Assembly (NCBI RefSeq): GCF_040499845.1
Contig: NZ_CP159342.1
Coordinates: 682,001 to 746,000 of the forward strand
Direction of reading: 5' to 3'
Source: Micromonospora sp. CCTCC AA 2012012
Lineage (GTDB): Bacteria; Actinomycetota; Actinomycetes; Mycobacteriales; Micromonosporaceae
Length of the DNA stretch: 64,000 nucleotides
The position numbers and the translations under genes were made by a program. The notes beneath the pieces are model-generated. The model was given only the letters and a program-made list of their open reading frames with translations, was not told where the DNA came from and ran no database searches. This document shows positions 43,233-52,120 of this stretch, in pieces. Every line of letters begins with the position of its first letter. The stretch's first letter is position 1.

Positions 43233-43453
43233 CTCTGATAGTCACCGTATGAGAAGGATCCTCGCGACGAGGACTTATCCGAGAAAACCCCGCATTCCGC
43301 TCACATCCGGGACGGGTGGTACTACCGGCCCGTGCGGGCAGGAAGGGCGCTGAGCAGCGCAAACAGCGGCGGGCCCCGGTGTCGGCGTCAGCGCGACAGC
43401 AACGGTCGCGGACGCCGGCGACGGGACCCGCCGCAGGTGGTCGTACGGGAGGG

Positions 43454-44911
43454 TCAGCCCGGCAGGCGCGGACCCGCCTCGCGCTGCTCGGCGAGCCAGG
43501 TCTCCACCTCGTCGGCGCGGCGCGGCAGGCCGGCCGAGAGGTTCACCGCACCGGTCGCGGTGACCAGGATGTCGTCCTCGATCCGCACCCCGACGCCGCG
43601 CAGCTCCTCGGGGACCAGCTCGTCCTCCGGCTGGAAATAGAGCCCCGGCTCCACCGTCAGCACGTAACCCTCGCCCAGCTCGCCGTCCCGGTAGCGCTCC
43701 TTGCGGGCGTTGGCGCAGTCGTGCACGTCGATGCCGAGCATGTGGCTGGTGCCGTGCAGCGTCCAGCGACGATAGATCGTCGAGGCCGGGTCCATCGCCT
43801 CGTCCACGCTCACCGGCAGCAGCCCCAGGTCCCGCAGCGCCTCGGCGAGCACCCGCATGGCGGCCTGGTTCACGTCCCGGAACGCCACCCCCGGCCGGAT
43901 CACGTCGATGCCCGCCTGCTGCGCGGCGAGGACGGCGTCGTACACCTGGCGCTGGAGCGGGGTGAACCGGCCGTCGACCGGCAGCACCCGGGTGACGTCG
44001 GCGGTGTAGAGGTGGCGGTTCTCCACCCCCATGTCCATCAGCAGCAGCTCACCCGGCCGGGTGGCACCGTGGTTGTGCACCCAGTGCAGGATCGTGGCGT
44101 GCTCACCGGCACCGACGATCGAGTTGTAGCCGACGTCGTTGCCGTCGTGCCGGGCGCGCAGCGCGAAGATCCCCTCCAGCAGCCGCTCCGACACCGCCCG
44201 GTCGGCCGGCAGCGCCCGGGCCACGTCCTCGAAGCCGCGGACGGTCGCGTCGCAGGCGTCCTGGAGCTGGGCGATCTCCCACTCGTCCTTGACCAGCTTC
44301 AGCTCCGCGATCGCCACGGCCAGCTCCCGGTCGCGCGCCGGTCGGCCGTCGAGCGGGCGCACGGCCGCGTCCACCCGGGCGTCGAATCCCCGCAACACCC
44401 GGGTACGCCCCGGCGCGCAGTCGGCCAGCGCCGCGTCCAGCTCGGTCAGGTCCTCGGTCGGCAGGCCCAGCTTGGTCGAGCGCTCGCCGAGGGTGGGCCG
44501 CCGACCCACCCAGAGCTCGCCGTTGCGGCTGCGGAAGAACTCGTCGGTCCGCCGCGACGACCGGGGACGCATGAAGAGCGTGGCGTCGTGGCCCGAGCCG
44601 TTCGGCCGCAGCACCAGCACGCTGTCCGGGTCGTGGTCGCCGGTCAGGTAGGCGAAGTCGCTGCCCGGCCGGAACGGGTGGTCGGTGTCGTTGGCGCGTA
44701 CCTTCTCGCCGCCGGTCGGGATCACCAGGGTCTCGCCGGGGAAGGTCGCGGAGAGCGCGGCCCGCCGCTTCGCGTAGTTCGGCACCTCCGGTCGGGGGCC
44801 GACCGGCAGTTCGGTGTCCCGCCAGCCCTGCCGCATGAACGTCAGGAACGCCTCGGGGAAGTCCGGGTCGTGCGACTGCGTCCCGTCCGGCTGCGTCCGT
44901 TCCTCGGTCAT
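43454..44911 (-). CDS. pepP: Xaa-Pro aminopeptidase (M24B)
   Basis: A 485-residue aminopeptidase P. It removes an N-terminal residue that precedes proline. The pita-bread domain has the metal ligands in LLMDMGVENR and YTADVTR (Asp), LHGTSHMLGIDVHD (His), TVEPGLYF (Glu) and GVRIEDD (Glu). The N-terminal 170 residues form the AMP_N domain (FLTFMRQGWRDTELP). It is usual in length for the family and cytoplasmic. An ATG at MTEERTQ, 156 bp from the asnB start on the other strand. Confidence 0.93.
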   Translation of the reverse strand: MTEERTQPDGTQSHDPDFPEAFLTFMRQGWRDTELPVGPRPEVPNYAKRRAALSATFPGETLVIPTGGEKVRANDTDHPFRPGSDFAYLTGDHDPDSVLVLRPNGSGHDATLFMRPRSSRRTDEFFRSRNGELWVGRRPTLGERSTKLGLPTEDLTELDAALADCAPGRTRVLRGFDARVDAAVRPLDGRPARDRELAVAIAELKLVKDEWEIAQLQDACDATVRGFEDVARALPADRAVSERLLEGIFALRARHDGNDVGYNSIVGAGEHATILHWVHNHGATRPGELLLMDMGVENRHLYTADVTRVLPVDGRFTPLQRQVYDAVLAAQQAGIDVIRPGVAFRDVNQAAMRVLAEALRDLGLLPVSVDEAMDPASTIYRRWTLHGTSHMLGIDVHDCANARKERYRDGELGEGYVLTVEPGLYFQPEDELVPEELRGVGVRIEDDILVTATGAVNLSAGLPRRADEVETWLAEQREAGPRLPG

Positions 44912-45067
44912 GATCGGCCCCCTTGCGCGTCGTTGCTGGTCCAGACGCTACCGGGCCGCCGGAGCCGGGCCTCCCGCGGTGCCGCGGCGGCCGGTCGCGG
45001 GGCGCGGGAGGGGGCAGAGCCAGCGGTGCCGCGACGCCCGGACGGCCCGCGTGAAAAGATGCTGACC

Positions 45068-47029
45068 ATGTGCGGACTCCTGGCCTTCTTCAGCGCGCGC
45101 GGCGACGCCGCCGCCCACCGCGACAACATCGCCGGAGCACTGGAGTGCCTGCACCACCGCGGCCCGGACGAGACCGGGGTCGAGGTGGTCGGGGACGCCT
45201 CCGGCCAGTACGCGGACGGCGTGTTCGCGCACAAGCGCCTGGCCATCATCGACGTGGCGCTCAGCCACGAGCCGCTGCCCTACGCGGGTGGCCGCTACCT
45301 GCTCACCTTCAACGGTGAGATCTACAACTACATCGAGCTGCGCGACGAGCTGATCCGGGACTTCGGCGCCCAGTTCGCCACGAACGGCGACGGCGAGGTG
45401 ATCGTCGCCGGCTACCACTACTGGGGCGAGCAGGTGCTCACCCGGCTGCGCGGCATGTTCGCCTTCGTCATCTGGGACCGGCAGGAGCGGCGGGCGTTCG
45501 GCGCCCGGGACTACTTCGGCATCAAGCCGCTGCACTACCTGGAGACCGCCGACGGGCTCTACCTCGCCTCGGAGAAGAAGGCGCTGCTGCCGTTCGCGCA
45601 GTCGGCGTACCAGGGGGACGCGGGGATCGACACCGCCAACCTGAGCCACTACCTGACCCTCCAGTACGTCCCGGAACCGGGCACCCTGCACCGGGGGGTC
45701 AACCGGATCGGGTCGGGGGAGTACCTGACCTGGACGCCGGGCGGCCGGATCGACGTGCGCCGGTGGTACCGGCCGGTGTTCCGCCCCGCGCCGGTCTCCG
45801 ACGAGCAGAAGCTGTACCACGAGATCCGGGAGACGCTGCGGGAGAGCGTCCGGATGCACATGCGCTCGGACGTGCCGGTCGGCTCGTTCCTGTCCAGCGG
45901 GATCGACTCGACCGCGGTGGTGGCGCTGGCCCGGGAGTTCAACCCGAACATCCTCACCTTCACCGTCGGCTACGACGTCCCCGGCTACTCCGAGATCGAC
46001 GTCGCCCAGGAGTCGGCCCGGCACCTCGACGTCACCACGATCCCGACCAAGATCGGGCCGCAGGACATGATCGACGCCCTGCCGAAGATCATCTGGCACC
46101 TGGACGACCCGGTGGCCGACCCGGCGCTGGTGCCGCTCTACTTCGTCGCCAAGAAGGCCGCCGAGCACGTCACCGTGGTCCTCTCCGGCGAGGGCGCCGA
46201 CGAGTTCTTCGGCGGGTACACCATCTATCGCGAACCGCTCTCCCTCGGCACGGTCAACGGCCTGCCGGGCGGGGTGCAGAAGGGCCTGCGGGCCGTCTCC
46301 AAGGCGATCCCGCAGGGGGTCAAGGGCAAGAGCTTCCTGGAGCGCGGCACCACCCCGATCGAGCAGCGCTACTACGGCAACGCCCGGATGTTCACCGAGG
46401 AGGAGAAGCAGCAGCTGCTGCGCCGCTACGACCCCTCGGTCCGCTACACCGACGTCACCGCGCCGATCTACGCCGAGTGCACCGAGCTGGACGACGTCAC
46501 CAAGATGCAGTACGTCGACCTCTACACCTGGCTGCGCGGCGACATCCTGGTCAAGGCCGACCGGATCTCGATGGCGCACTCGCTGGAGGTGCGGGTGCCC
46601 TTCCTCGACCGCGAGGTCTTCGACGTGGCGGCCGGCATCCCGGTGGACCTGAAGCTCCCGCCCCGCTCCGACGCCACCAAGTACGCGATGCGCCAGGCGT
46701 TGCAGGGCGTGGTGCCGCCGGCCATCGTCAACCGCAAGAAGCTCGGCTTCCCGACCCCGACCCGGGTCTGGCTGCGCGGCGAGATGTACGAGTGGGCCCG
46801 GCACGTGCTGTCCACCTCCGGCGCCGGTGACCTGCTCGACCTGTCGTACGCGATGCGGCTGCTGGAGGAGCACAAGCGGGAGGAGGCGGACCACTCCCGC
46901 AAGGTGTGGACCGTGCTCATCTTCTGCATCTGGCACGCCATCTTCGTGGCGAAGACCCTCGACCCCGGCATCCAGCGCAACCAGTCCGCCCTCCTGACCA
47001 AGCCGGTCGTCGGCAGCATGGTCCGCTGA
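45068..47029 (+). CDS. asnB: Asparagine synthetase (glutamine-hydrolysing)
   Basis: A 653-residue class B asparagine synthetase. The start was placed so that Cys2 (MCGLLAFF) is the catalytic nucleophile of the glutaminase domain, which continues with HHRGPDETG and TFNGEIYNY. The synthetase domain has the PP-loop SFLSSGIDSTA and VVLSGEGADEFFGGY. It uses ATP and glutamine to make asparagine, or, in some actinomycete paralogs, to amidate cell-wall or antibiotic precursors. The C-terminal 70 residues extend past the synthetase fold. It is divergent from pepP. Confidence 0.93.
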   Translation: MCGLLAFFSARGDAAAHRDNIAGALECLHHRGPDETGVEVVGDASGQYADGVFAHKRLAIIDVALSHEPLPYAGGRYLLTFNGEIYNYIELRDELIRDFGAQFATNGDGEVIVAGYHYWGEQVLTRLRGMFAFVIWDRQERRAFGARDYFGIKPLHYLETADGLYLASEKKALLPFAQSAYQGDAGIDTANLSHYLTLQYVPEPGTLHRGVNRIGSGEYLTWTPGGRIDVRRWYRPVFRPAPVSDEQKLYHEIRETLRESVRMHMRSDVPVGSFLSSGIDSTAVVALAREFNPNILTFTVGYDVPGYSEIDVAQESARHLDVTTIPTKIGPQDMIDALPKIIWHLDDPVADPALVPLYFVAKKAAEHVTVVLSGEGADEFFGGYTIYREPLSLGTVNGLPGGVQKGLRAVSKAIPQGVKGKSFLERGTTPIEQRYYGNARMFTEEEKQQLLRRYDPSVRYTDVTAPIYAECTELDDVTKMQYVDLYTWLRGDILVKADRISMAHSLEVRVPFLDREVFDVAAGIPVDLKLPPRSDATKYAMRQALQGVVPPAIVNRKKLGFPTPTRVWLRGEMYEWARHVLSTSGAGDLLDLSYAMRLLEEHKREEADHSRKVWTVLIFCIWHAIFVAKTLDPGIQRNQSALLTKPVVGSMVR

Positions 47030-47054
47030 CCCCCACCCCCACCGCGGGGCTTGT

Positions 47055-47110
47055 CGATCAAGAGGTTTGCGTCAGCCGGAGCCCGTCCGGTGACGCAAAC
47101 CTCTTGATCG
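47055..47110. repeat. 56-bp palindrome between asnB and the LPMO gene
   Basis: CGATCAAGAGGTTTGCGTCA pairs perfectly with TGACGCAAACCTCTTGATCG over 20 bp, and inner GCCGG/CCGG pairing closes the loop. It is less GC-rich than its surroundings. It lies between convergent genes and may terminate both; its base composition suggests a dispersed palindromic element. Confidence 0.8.
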
Positions 47111-47141
47111 TTTCAGCCGGCGTGGTCCGGGCCGGTGGGGG

Positions 47142-48296
47142 TCAGCGGCCGGAGCAGGTGACGGTGGGGAGGGTGTTGGTGCCGGTGGTGGAGGCGGTGA
47201 AGCCGAAGGTGGTGGTGCCCTCGGGGGCGAGGGTGCCGTTCCACGCGGCGTTGGCGACGGTCACCGTGGCGCCGGTGGTGCTCGCCGTGCCGTTCCAGAG
47301 CTGGGTGAGCCGCTGACCGCTGGGCCAGCTCCAGCTCGCCACCCAGCCGCCGTAGCTGCGCGTGCTGTGGTTCATGATCATGACCTCGCCCTGGAAGCCG
47401 CCCGGCCACGCGCTGACCACCTTGTACACCGCCATGCAGCCGCTCCCCGGCGCCGGGGTGGTCGAGGTCGGCGTCGGAGTGGGCGTCGGGCTCGGCGCGG
47501 TCGGGGTGGGGCTGGGCGTGGTCGGGGTGGGCGTCGGGCTCGGCGTGGTCGGGGTCGGGGCCGGGGTGGTCGGGGTGGGCGTGCCGCCCGGGCCGGTGCC
47601 GGTGACCTCGCCGTTGCCGCCGTCGAAGGTGACGTCGGAGCAGCCGAAGAAGTTCTCCTGGCTGTCCGAGCGGACCCAGCGGGAGTAGATGATGTGCCGC
47701 CCGCTCTTGTTCGCCGGCAGGTTGCCGCTGAAGTAGTAGTACCCGCCGTCGGTGCCCGGCGAGCCGCTCTGCGGCGGGTTGGTGACGGTCAGGAACGGCT
47801 GGTCCTCCAGGTCGCTCCAGGCCAGCGGCCGGGTCGGGCTCCAACTGTCCTTGGTGACGTAGTAGTAGAAGGTGCCCGGATGGGCGGCCCAGTTGCTGTA
47901 CCGGAAGTCGTGCCTCGCCCCGGCGGTCAGGTGGGTCACCGGCCAGTCCGTGCGGGCCAGGTCGTACCCGCTGTAGCCGGGGTTGCCGCCGCTGCACAGC
48001 TTGCCGTCGGGGATGAAGCCGACGGTCCGGCCACCGGCGTCGGAGCGCAGCACGCCGAACCAGTTGTAGAGCGAGTTGGCCCCGCTCTCGGCGACCGCTG
48101 CCGCGCAGGCGGGGTTGTTGGGCTTGATCTCACCGGTCGAGGTGAGGCCGTCCTTCCAGCACAGGTAGGTCCGGCTGCCCGGGGTGATCGCCGCGCCGTG
48201 CGCGGCGGCCGGATCCGAGCCGGTGGTCAGCGCGACGGCGCCGAACAGGAGGGTGGCGGCCGCGGTGAGCAGCGCGGCCGTACGGGATCGGTGCAC
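47142..48296 (-). CDS. AA10 lytic polysaccharide monooxygenase with CBM2
   Basis: A 384-residue secreted copper enzyme. The signal peptide ends at AAA before His33, which becomes the mature N-terminal His1 of the histidine brace; the second brace His is in GARHDFRYSNWAAHPG. The AA10 domain is followed by a Pro/Thr-rich linker (TPTPTTPSPTPT) and a C-terminal CBM2 (MAVYKVVSAWPGGFQGEVMIMN, WNGTLAPEGTTTFGF, ending CSGR). It cleaves crystalline cellulose or chitin oxidatively. The GTG start has AGGAG 5 bases upstream. Confidence 0.93.
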   Translation of the reverse strand: MHRSRTAALLTAAATLLFGAVALTTGSDPAAAHGAAITPGSRTYLCWKDGLTSTGEIKPNNPACAAAVAESGANSLYNWFGVLRSDAGGRTVGFIPDGKLCSGGNPGYSGYDLARTDWPVTHLTAGARHDFRYSNWAAHPGTFYYYVTKDSWSPTRPLAWSDLEDQPFLTVTNPPQSGSPGTDGGYYYFSGNLPANKSGRHIIYSRWVRSDSQENFFGCSDVTFDGGNGEVTGTGPGGTPTPTTPAPTPTTPSPTPTPTTPSPTPTAPSPTPTPTPTSTTPAPGSGCMAVYKVVSAWPGGFQGEVMIMNHSTRSYGGWVASWSWPSGQRLTQLWNGTASTTGATVTVANAAWNGTLAPEGTTTFGFTASTTGTNTLPTVTCSGR

Positions 48297-48587
48297 GGGT
48301 TCTCCTGACTCGCGGGGCGTGGCCCGCACCGGACCGCCCCGCTGCGACGAGCGGATGCGACTGTCGCGGTGCCGCGCCCGGCGGGCCGTCGTACGGCCGG
48401 GCGGAACGCGCACCGCCTGCGGTCCGTGACACGGACCGGGGTGCCCTCGCTGGTCGACCGGATCCCGACGCCGGCGGCGCGGCAGCCCCCGCGCCGGTCC
48501 GGCAAGCGCCATCCCATCACGCCCCGACACCGGGGCGCAATAGCCGAACGTCGATATGACTGATGCCGGCCCCGGCCGCCTCCGATG

Positions 48588-48661
48588 CCCTTTGCTCTGC
48601 AGCCACCCACGCAGCAGGTGACGCACAGTGCTTGCTGCGCGGATGGCTGCAGAGCAAAGGG
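48588..48661. repeat. 74-bp palindromic hairpin between divergent genes
   Basis: CCCTTTGCTCTGCAGCCA pairs perfectly with TGGCTGCAGAGCAAAGGG (18 bp); CGCAGCA/TGCTGCG forms a second stem inside. It lies in the 457-bp gap between LPMO and the sugar kinase, which holds no other gene I can see. A terminator is not expected between divergent genes, so a mobile palindrome is possible. Confidence 0.75.
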
Positions 48662-48753
48662 GCCGCACCGTGGGCCCGGGTCCGCGTCGTCCCCGTGCGC
48701 CGGACCGGCCCCGTGCGTCAGGATCATGGGTACGACGAACGGAGGGAACCACG

Positions 48754-49686
48754 ATGGGGTACGCGGTGGTGCTCGGCGAGGCACTGGTCGACCTGCTCGA
48801 CGCCGAACACGACGGGCAGCCCGTCTACCGGCAGGCGATCGGCGGCGGCCCGCTCAACGTGGCGGTGGCGGTGGCCCGGCTCGGCGGCGACGCCCGGTTC
48901 GTCGGCTCCCTCGGCGACGACGCCCTCGCCGACCGGATCCGTGCCTTCCTGACCGGGGCGGGCGTCGGGCTGACCGGCGCGGTGACCGTACCGGCGCCGA
49001 CCGCGCTCGGCGTGGCCACCTTCGCCGGCCCCGAACCCGACTTCCGCTTCTACGGCGAGCCCCGCTCGTACGCCCTGCTCACCGCCGACGACCTGGACGT
49101 CGCGCTGGTCGAGGGGGCGGACGTGCTCTACTGCGGGTCGATCGTGCTGCTCGAACCACCGGTGCTCGCCGCCGCCCGCCGGGCCTGGTCGATCGCCGGT
49201 GCGCTGCGGGTCTTCGACCCGAACGTCCGGCCCCGGCTGCTCACCGGCCCGGAGTCGCTCGCCGGGCTGCGGGAGGTGGTCGCCGAGTTCGCCGCCAGCG
49301 CCCACCTGGTGAAGCTGAGCACCGTCGACGCCGAACTGCTCTATCCCGGGGAGCCGGTCGAGGGAGTGGCCGCGTACCTGCGGGAACTCGGCGCGACCAC
49401 GGTGGTGGTCACGCTGGGCGCGGCCGGCGCGCTGGTCGCCGCCGGCCCCGACCTGGTCCGCATCCCCGCGCCGAAGGTCGACGCGGTCGACGCCACCGGC
49501 GCGGGCGACTCGGTGATGGGTGCCCTGATCGCCGACCTGCTCACCGAGGGCGAGCCCACCGACCCGACCGGCTGGCAGCAACGGGTCGCCTTCGCCCTGC
49601 GCGTCGCCGCCCTGGTCTGCGAGTCCCCCGGGGGCGCCGTCTCGATGCCCACCCGCGCCGCCGTCACCGCCCGCTTCCCCGCCTGA
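48754..49686 (+). CDS. PfkB-family carbohydrate kinase
   Basis: A 310-residue ribokinase-type sugar kinase, probably a fructokinase. The N-terminal signature AIGGGPLNVAVAVARLGG and the C-terminal DATGAGDSVMGAL, which carries the catalytic Asp, are both intact. It phosphorylates a sugar with ATP in the cytoplasm. The ATG has GGAGGG 7 bases upstream. It follows the palindrome by 93 bp and converges with the metallo-hydrolase gene at 9 bp. Confidence 0.92.
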   Translation: MGYAVVLGEALVDLLDAEHDGQPVYRQAIGGGPLNVAVAVARLGGDARFVGSLGDDALADRIRAFLTGAGVGLTGAVTVPAPTALGVATFAGPEPDFRFYGEPRSYALLTADDLDVALVEGADVLYCGSIVLLEPPVLAAARRAWSIAGALRVFDPNVRPRLLTGPESLAGLREVVAEFAASAHLVKLSTVDAELLYPGEPVEGVAAYLRELGATTVVVTLGAAGALVAAGPDLVRIPAPKVDAVDATGAGDSVMGALIADLLTEGEPTDPTGWQQRVAFALRVAALVCESPGGAVSMPTRAAVTARFPA

Positions 49687-49691
49687 CCGCC

Positions 49692-50519
49692 CTAGGCGGT
49701 GCCGTCGAGTTCCGCGAAGCCGCGGCGGGCGGCGACGAGGCCGGCGCGGGCGCCGAAGGGGGACTCGGCGGCGACGCGCTCCGGCGGGGCGGCGGCGGTG
49801 TGGGCGGCGCGGATCAGCCAGGCCTGCTCGACGAACTGGGCGTGCTGGGCGCGGACGAACCCGACGTCGACCGGCTCGCCGTGGCCGGGCACCACCACCG
49901 TCGTGGGCGTGGTCAGCCGCAGCAGGTCGGCGACCGCGTCCGGCCACTGCAACGGGTACGACTCCTCGAACGCCGGCGGTCCGCTTTGCTCCACCAGGTC
50001 GCCGGCGACCAGCAGCTCCGCGTCCGGCACGTGCACCACCAGGTCGGCGTCGGTGTGCCCGTGCCCCGGGTGGCGCAGCAGCACCCGCCGGCCGCCCACG
50101 TCCAGCACCGTCTCGGTGTGCACGGTGTGCGTCGGGGCGAGCAGCACCGTGTCGGCCAGCTCGGCGGCGAGCCCCGGCTGCTCGTCGCGCATCTCCTCGT
50201 ACGCGGCCCGGCGTAGCCGGTCCGGGTCGCGCAGCGCGGCGGCGGCCAGCTCGTGCGCGTACACCGGGCGGGGTGGGTCGGCGGCCAGCGTGGCGTTGCC
50301 GAAGCAGTGGTCGAAGTGGTGGTGGGTGTTCACCACGACCCACGGGTGCGGGGTGACCCGCCGGGCCGCCTCGGCCAGCTCCCGCGCCTGCCCGGCGGTG
50401 GAGAGGGTGTCCACCAGCAGCGCCGCGTCGGCACCGACCACCAGCGTGACGTTGACGTGCAGCAGCGGGTCGCGCAGCACGTGCACCCGGTCGGCGACCT
50501 CGACGAAGCGGCCGGTCAC
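49692..50519 (-). CDS. Metallo-beta-lactamase-fold hydrolase
   Basis: A 275-residue MBL-fold enzyme. The zinc motif is TNHHHFDH-like, here NTHHHFDHCFG, with further ligands in HPGHGHTDADLV and the C-terminal VVPGHGEPVD. It is likely a hydrolase of thioester, lactone or phospho-ester type; the substrate is unknown. GTG at VTGRFVEVADRV overlaps the stop of the upstream thioesterase (GTGA), so the two are co-translated. Confidence 0.9.
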   Translation of the reverse strand: MTGRFVEVADRVHVLRDPLLHVNVTLVVGADAALLVDTLSTAGQARELAEAARRVTPHPWVVVNTHHHFDHCFGNATLAADPPRPVYAHELAAAALRDPDRLRRAAYEEMRDEQPGLAAELADTVLLAPTHTVHTETVLDVGGRRVLLRHPGHGHTDADLVVHVPDAELLVAGDLVEQSGPPAFEESYPLQWPDAVADLLRLTTPTTVVVPGHGEPVDVGFVRAQHAQFVEQAWLIRAAHTAAAPPERVAAESPFGARAGLVAARRGFAELDGTA

Positions 50520-50920
50520 GACGCGGCCCCGGCCCGCTCGACGAACCGCTGCCGGTCCACCAGCACCCGCTCGACCCGGCCCTGCGCCACGGTCTGGCCG
50601 CCGTCGGTGACGGCGACCTCGAAGCGCAGCCGCCGGCCGTCGACCCCGGTGAGGGTGGCCTGCGCCACCACCGTCCGGCCGACCGGGGTGGGCGCGGTGT
50701 GGTCCAGCTCGACCCGGAGCCCGACCGTGGTCCCCCCGGGCGGCATCCGGGTGGCGGTGGCCGCCACCGTCGCCGCCTCGGCCAGCGCGAGCACCCGGGG
50801 CGTGCCGAGCACCGGCACGTCCCCGGAGCCCACCGCCTGGGCGGTGTCCGCGTCGGTCACGGTCAGCTCGACCCGGGCGGTCAGGCCCGGCGAAAAGGGT
50901 GCGTCCGGCTGCTCCTGCAT
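50516..50920 (-). CDS. Hotdog-fold thioesterase (FlK-like)
   Basis: A 134-residue protein of the hotdog thioesterase type. It resembles fluoroacetyl-CoA thioesterase FlK: the acid lies in LALAEAATVAA, the His in VGLRVELDHTAPTP, and RLRFEVAVTDGGQTVAQGRVER follows. It should hydrolyse an acyl-CoA. It is coupled to the metallo-hydrolase gene by a 4-bp overlap. The ATG is at MQEQPDAP. Confidence 0.85.
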   Translation of the reverse strand: MQEQPDAPFSPGLTARVELTVTDADTAQAVGSGDVPVLGTPRVLALAEAATVAATATRMPPGGTTVGLRVELDHTAPTPVGRTVVAQATLTGVDGRRLRFEVAVTDGGQTVAQGRVERVLVDRQRFVERAGAAS

Positions 50921-51083
50921 GCGTCCAGCCTAGGGGCTGCCCGGCCACCCGGCCCGTACGCGCCGGCAACCGGCCGCCGGCCTCGGCGGGACCGGCCGGC
51001 GCCCGGGCGGTCCCCCCCCCGGTCGCCGAGCGGGCGGCGGTCGGCGTCTGCCGCCCCGTCGCCCGCCGTTAACCTTGACCGCG

Positions 51084-52115
51084 ATGGCCGTCGTGACAGA
51101 TCCCCAGCCCCCCACCCCGACCGAGCCGGCGCCCGACGGCGGCCGGCGCCGGATCGTCGCCATGACGGTCTGGGCGGTCCTCTTCGTGGCCGGTTGGCTG
51201 GTGATCGGCCTGCCCACCGACCCGGCGTACGCCTTCCTCTGGATCTGGGCGGGCACCGTCGCGTGGAACTCGTCCCGGCCGTGGCGCAGCCACCTGCGCT
51301 TCGCCCGGGACTGGATCCCGGTGGTGCTGCTGCTGGCCGCCTACAACCTCTCCCGGGGCTTCGCCGACAACGGCGCGACGCCGCACGCGCTGGAGCTGAT
51401 CGTCGCCGACCGTTTCCTGGCCGGCTGGGCGACCGGCGGCGAGGTGCCGACCGTCTGGTTGCAGCAGCACCTCTACCGGCCCGAGGTGCACTGGTGGGAC
51501 ATGCTGGCCAGTTGGGTCTACTTCTCCCACTTCGTGGTCTCGCTGGCCGCCGCCGGGGTGCTCTGGCTGCGCAACCGCTCCCGTTGGGCGGCGTTCATGC
51601 GGCGCTGGGGCTTCCTCTGCGCCGCCGGGCTGGTCACCTACTTCCTCTATCCGGCCGCGCCGCCGTGGTGGGCCGCGCAGAACGGCCTGCTCACCGAGGT
51701 CGCCCGGATCTCCACCCGGGGCTGGCAGGCGTTCGGCATGCACGGGGCGGGCAACGTGCTCAACGCCGGCCAGATCGCCTCGAACCCGGTCGCGGCGATG
51801 CCCTCGCTGCACACCGCCTTCGCCCTCTTCGTGGTGCTGTTCTTCCTGCCGGCCACCCGTCGGCGCTGGTGGCCGCTGCTGCTGGCCTATCCGCTGGCGA
51901 TGACGTTCACCCTGATCTACAGCGGCGAGCACTACCTGATCGACGTGCTGGTCGGCTGGGCGTACGTGGGGATGACCTTCCTGGTCGTCGGCCTGGCCGA
52001 ACGCGCCTGGGCGGCCCGGCGGGCCCGGCCCGCGGTGCCGCCCGGCGCGATCCCGGGGCCGCGCTCCGGTGCGGAGCCGGCGGCGAAGCCCGCTCCGGCG
52101 CCCGTCGAGCGCTGA
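51084..52115 (+). CDS. PAP2-superfamily membrane phosphatase/transferase
   Basis: A 343-residue protein with about six membrane helices. The PAP2 signatures PSLHTAFAL and SGEHYLIDVLVGW (phosphatidic-acid-phosphatase type) are clear. It resembles inositol-phosphorylceramide-synthase-like PAP2 enzymes of actinomycetes and probably handles a lipid phosphate in the membrane. TAACCT lies 8 bases before the ATG and could be a -10 box, making the transcript leaderless. The C-terminal 45 residues are Pro/Ala-rich. Confidence 0.88.
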   Translation: MAVVTDPQPPTPTEPAPDGGRRRIVAMTVWAVLFVAGWLVIGLPTDPAYAFLWIWAGTVAWNSSRPWRSHLRFARDWIPVVLLLAAYNLSRGFADNGATPHALELIVADRFLAGWATGGEVPTVWLQQHLYRPEVHWWDMLASWVYFSHFVVSLAAAGVLWLRNRSRWAAFMRRWGFLCAAGLVTYFLYPAAPPWWAAQNGLLTEVARISTRGWQAFGMHGAGNVLNAGQIASNPVAAMPSLHTAFALFVVLFFLPATRRRWWPLLLAYPLAMTFTLIYSGEHYLIDVLVGWAYVGMTFLVVGLAERAWAARRARPAVPPGAIPGPRSGAEPAAKPAPAPVER

Positions 52116-52120
52116 CCCGG

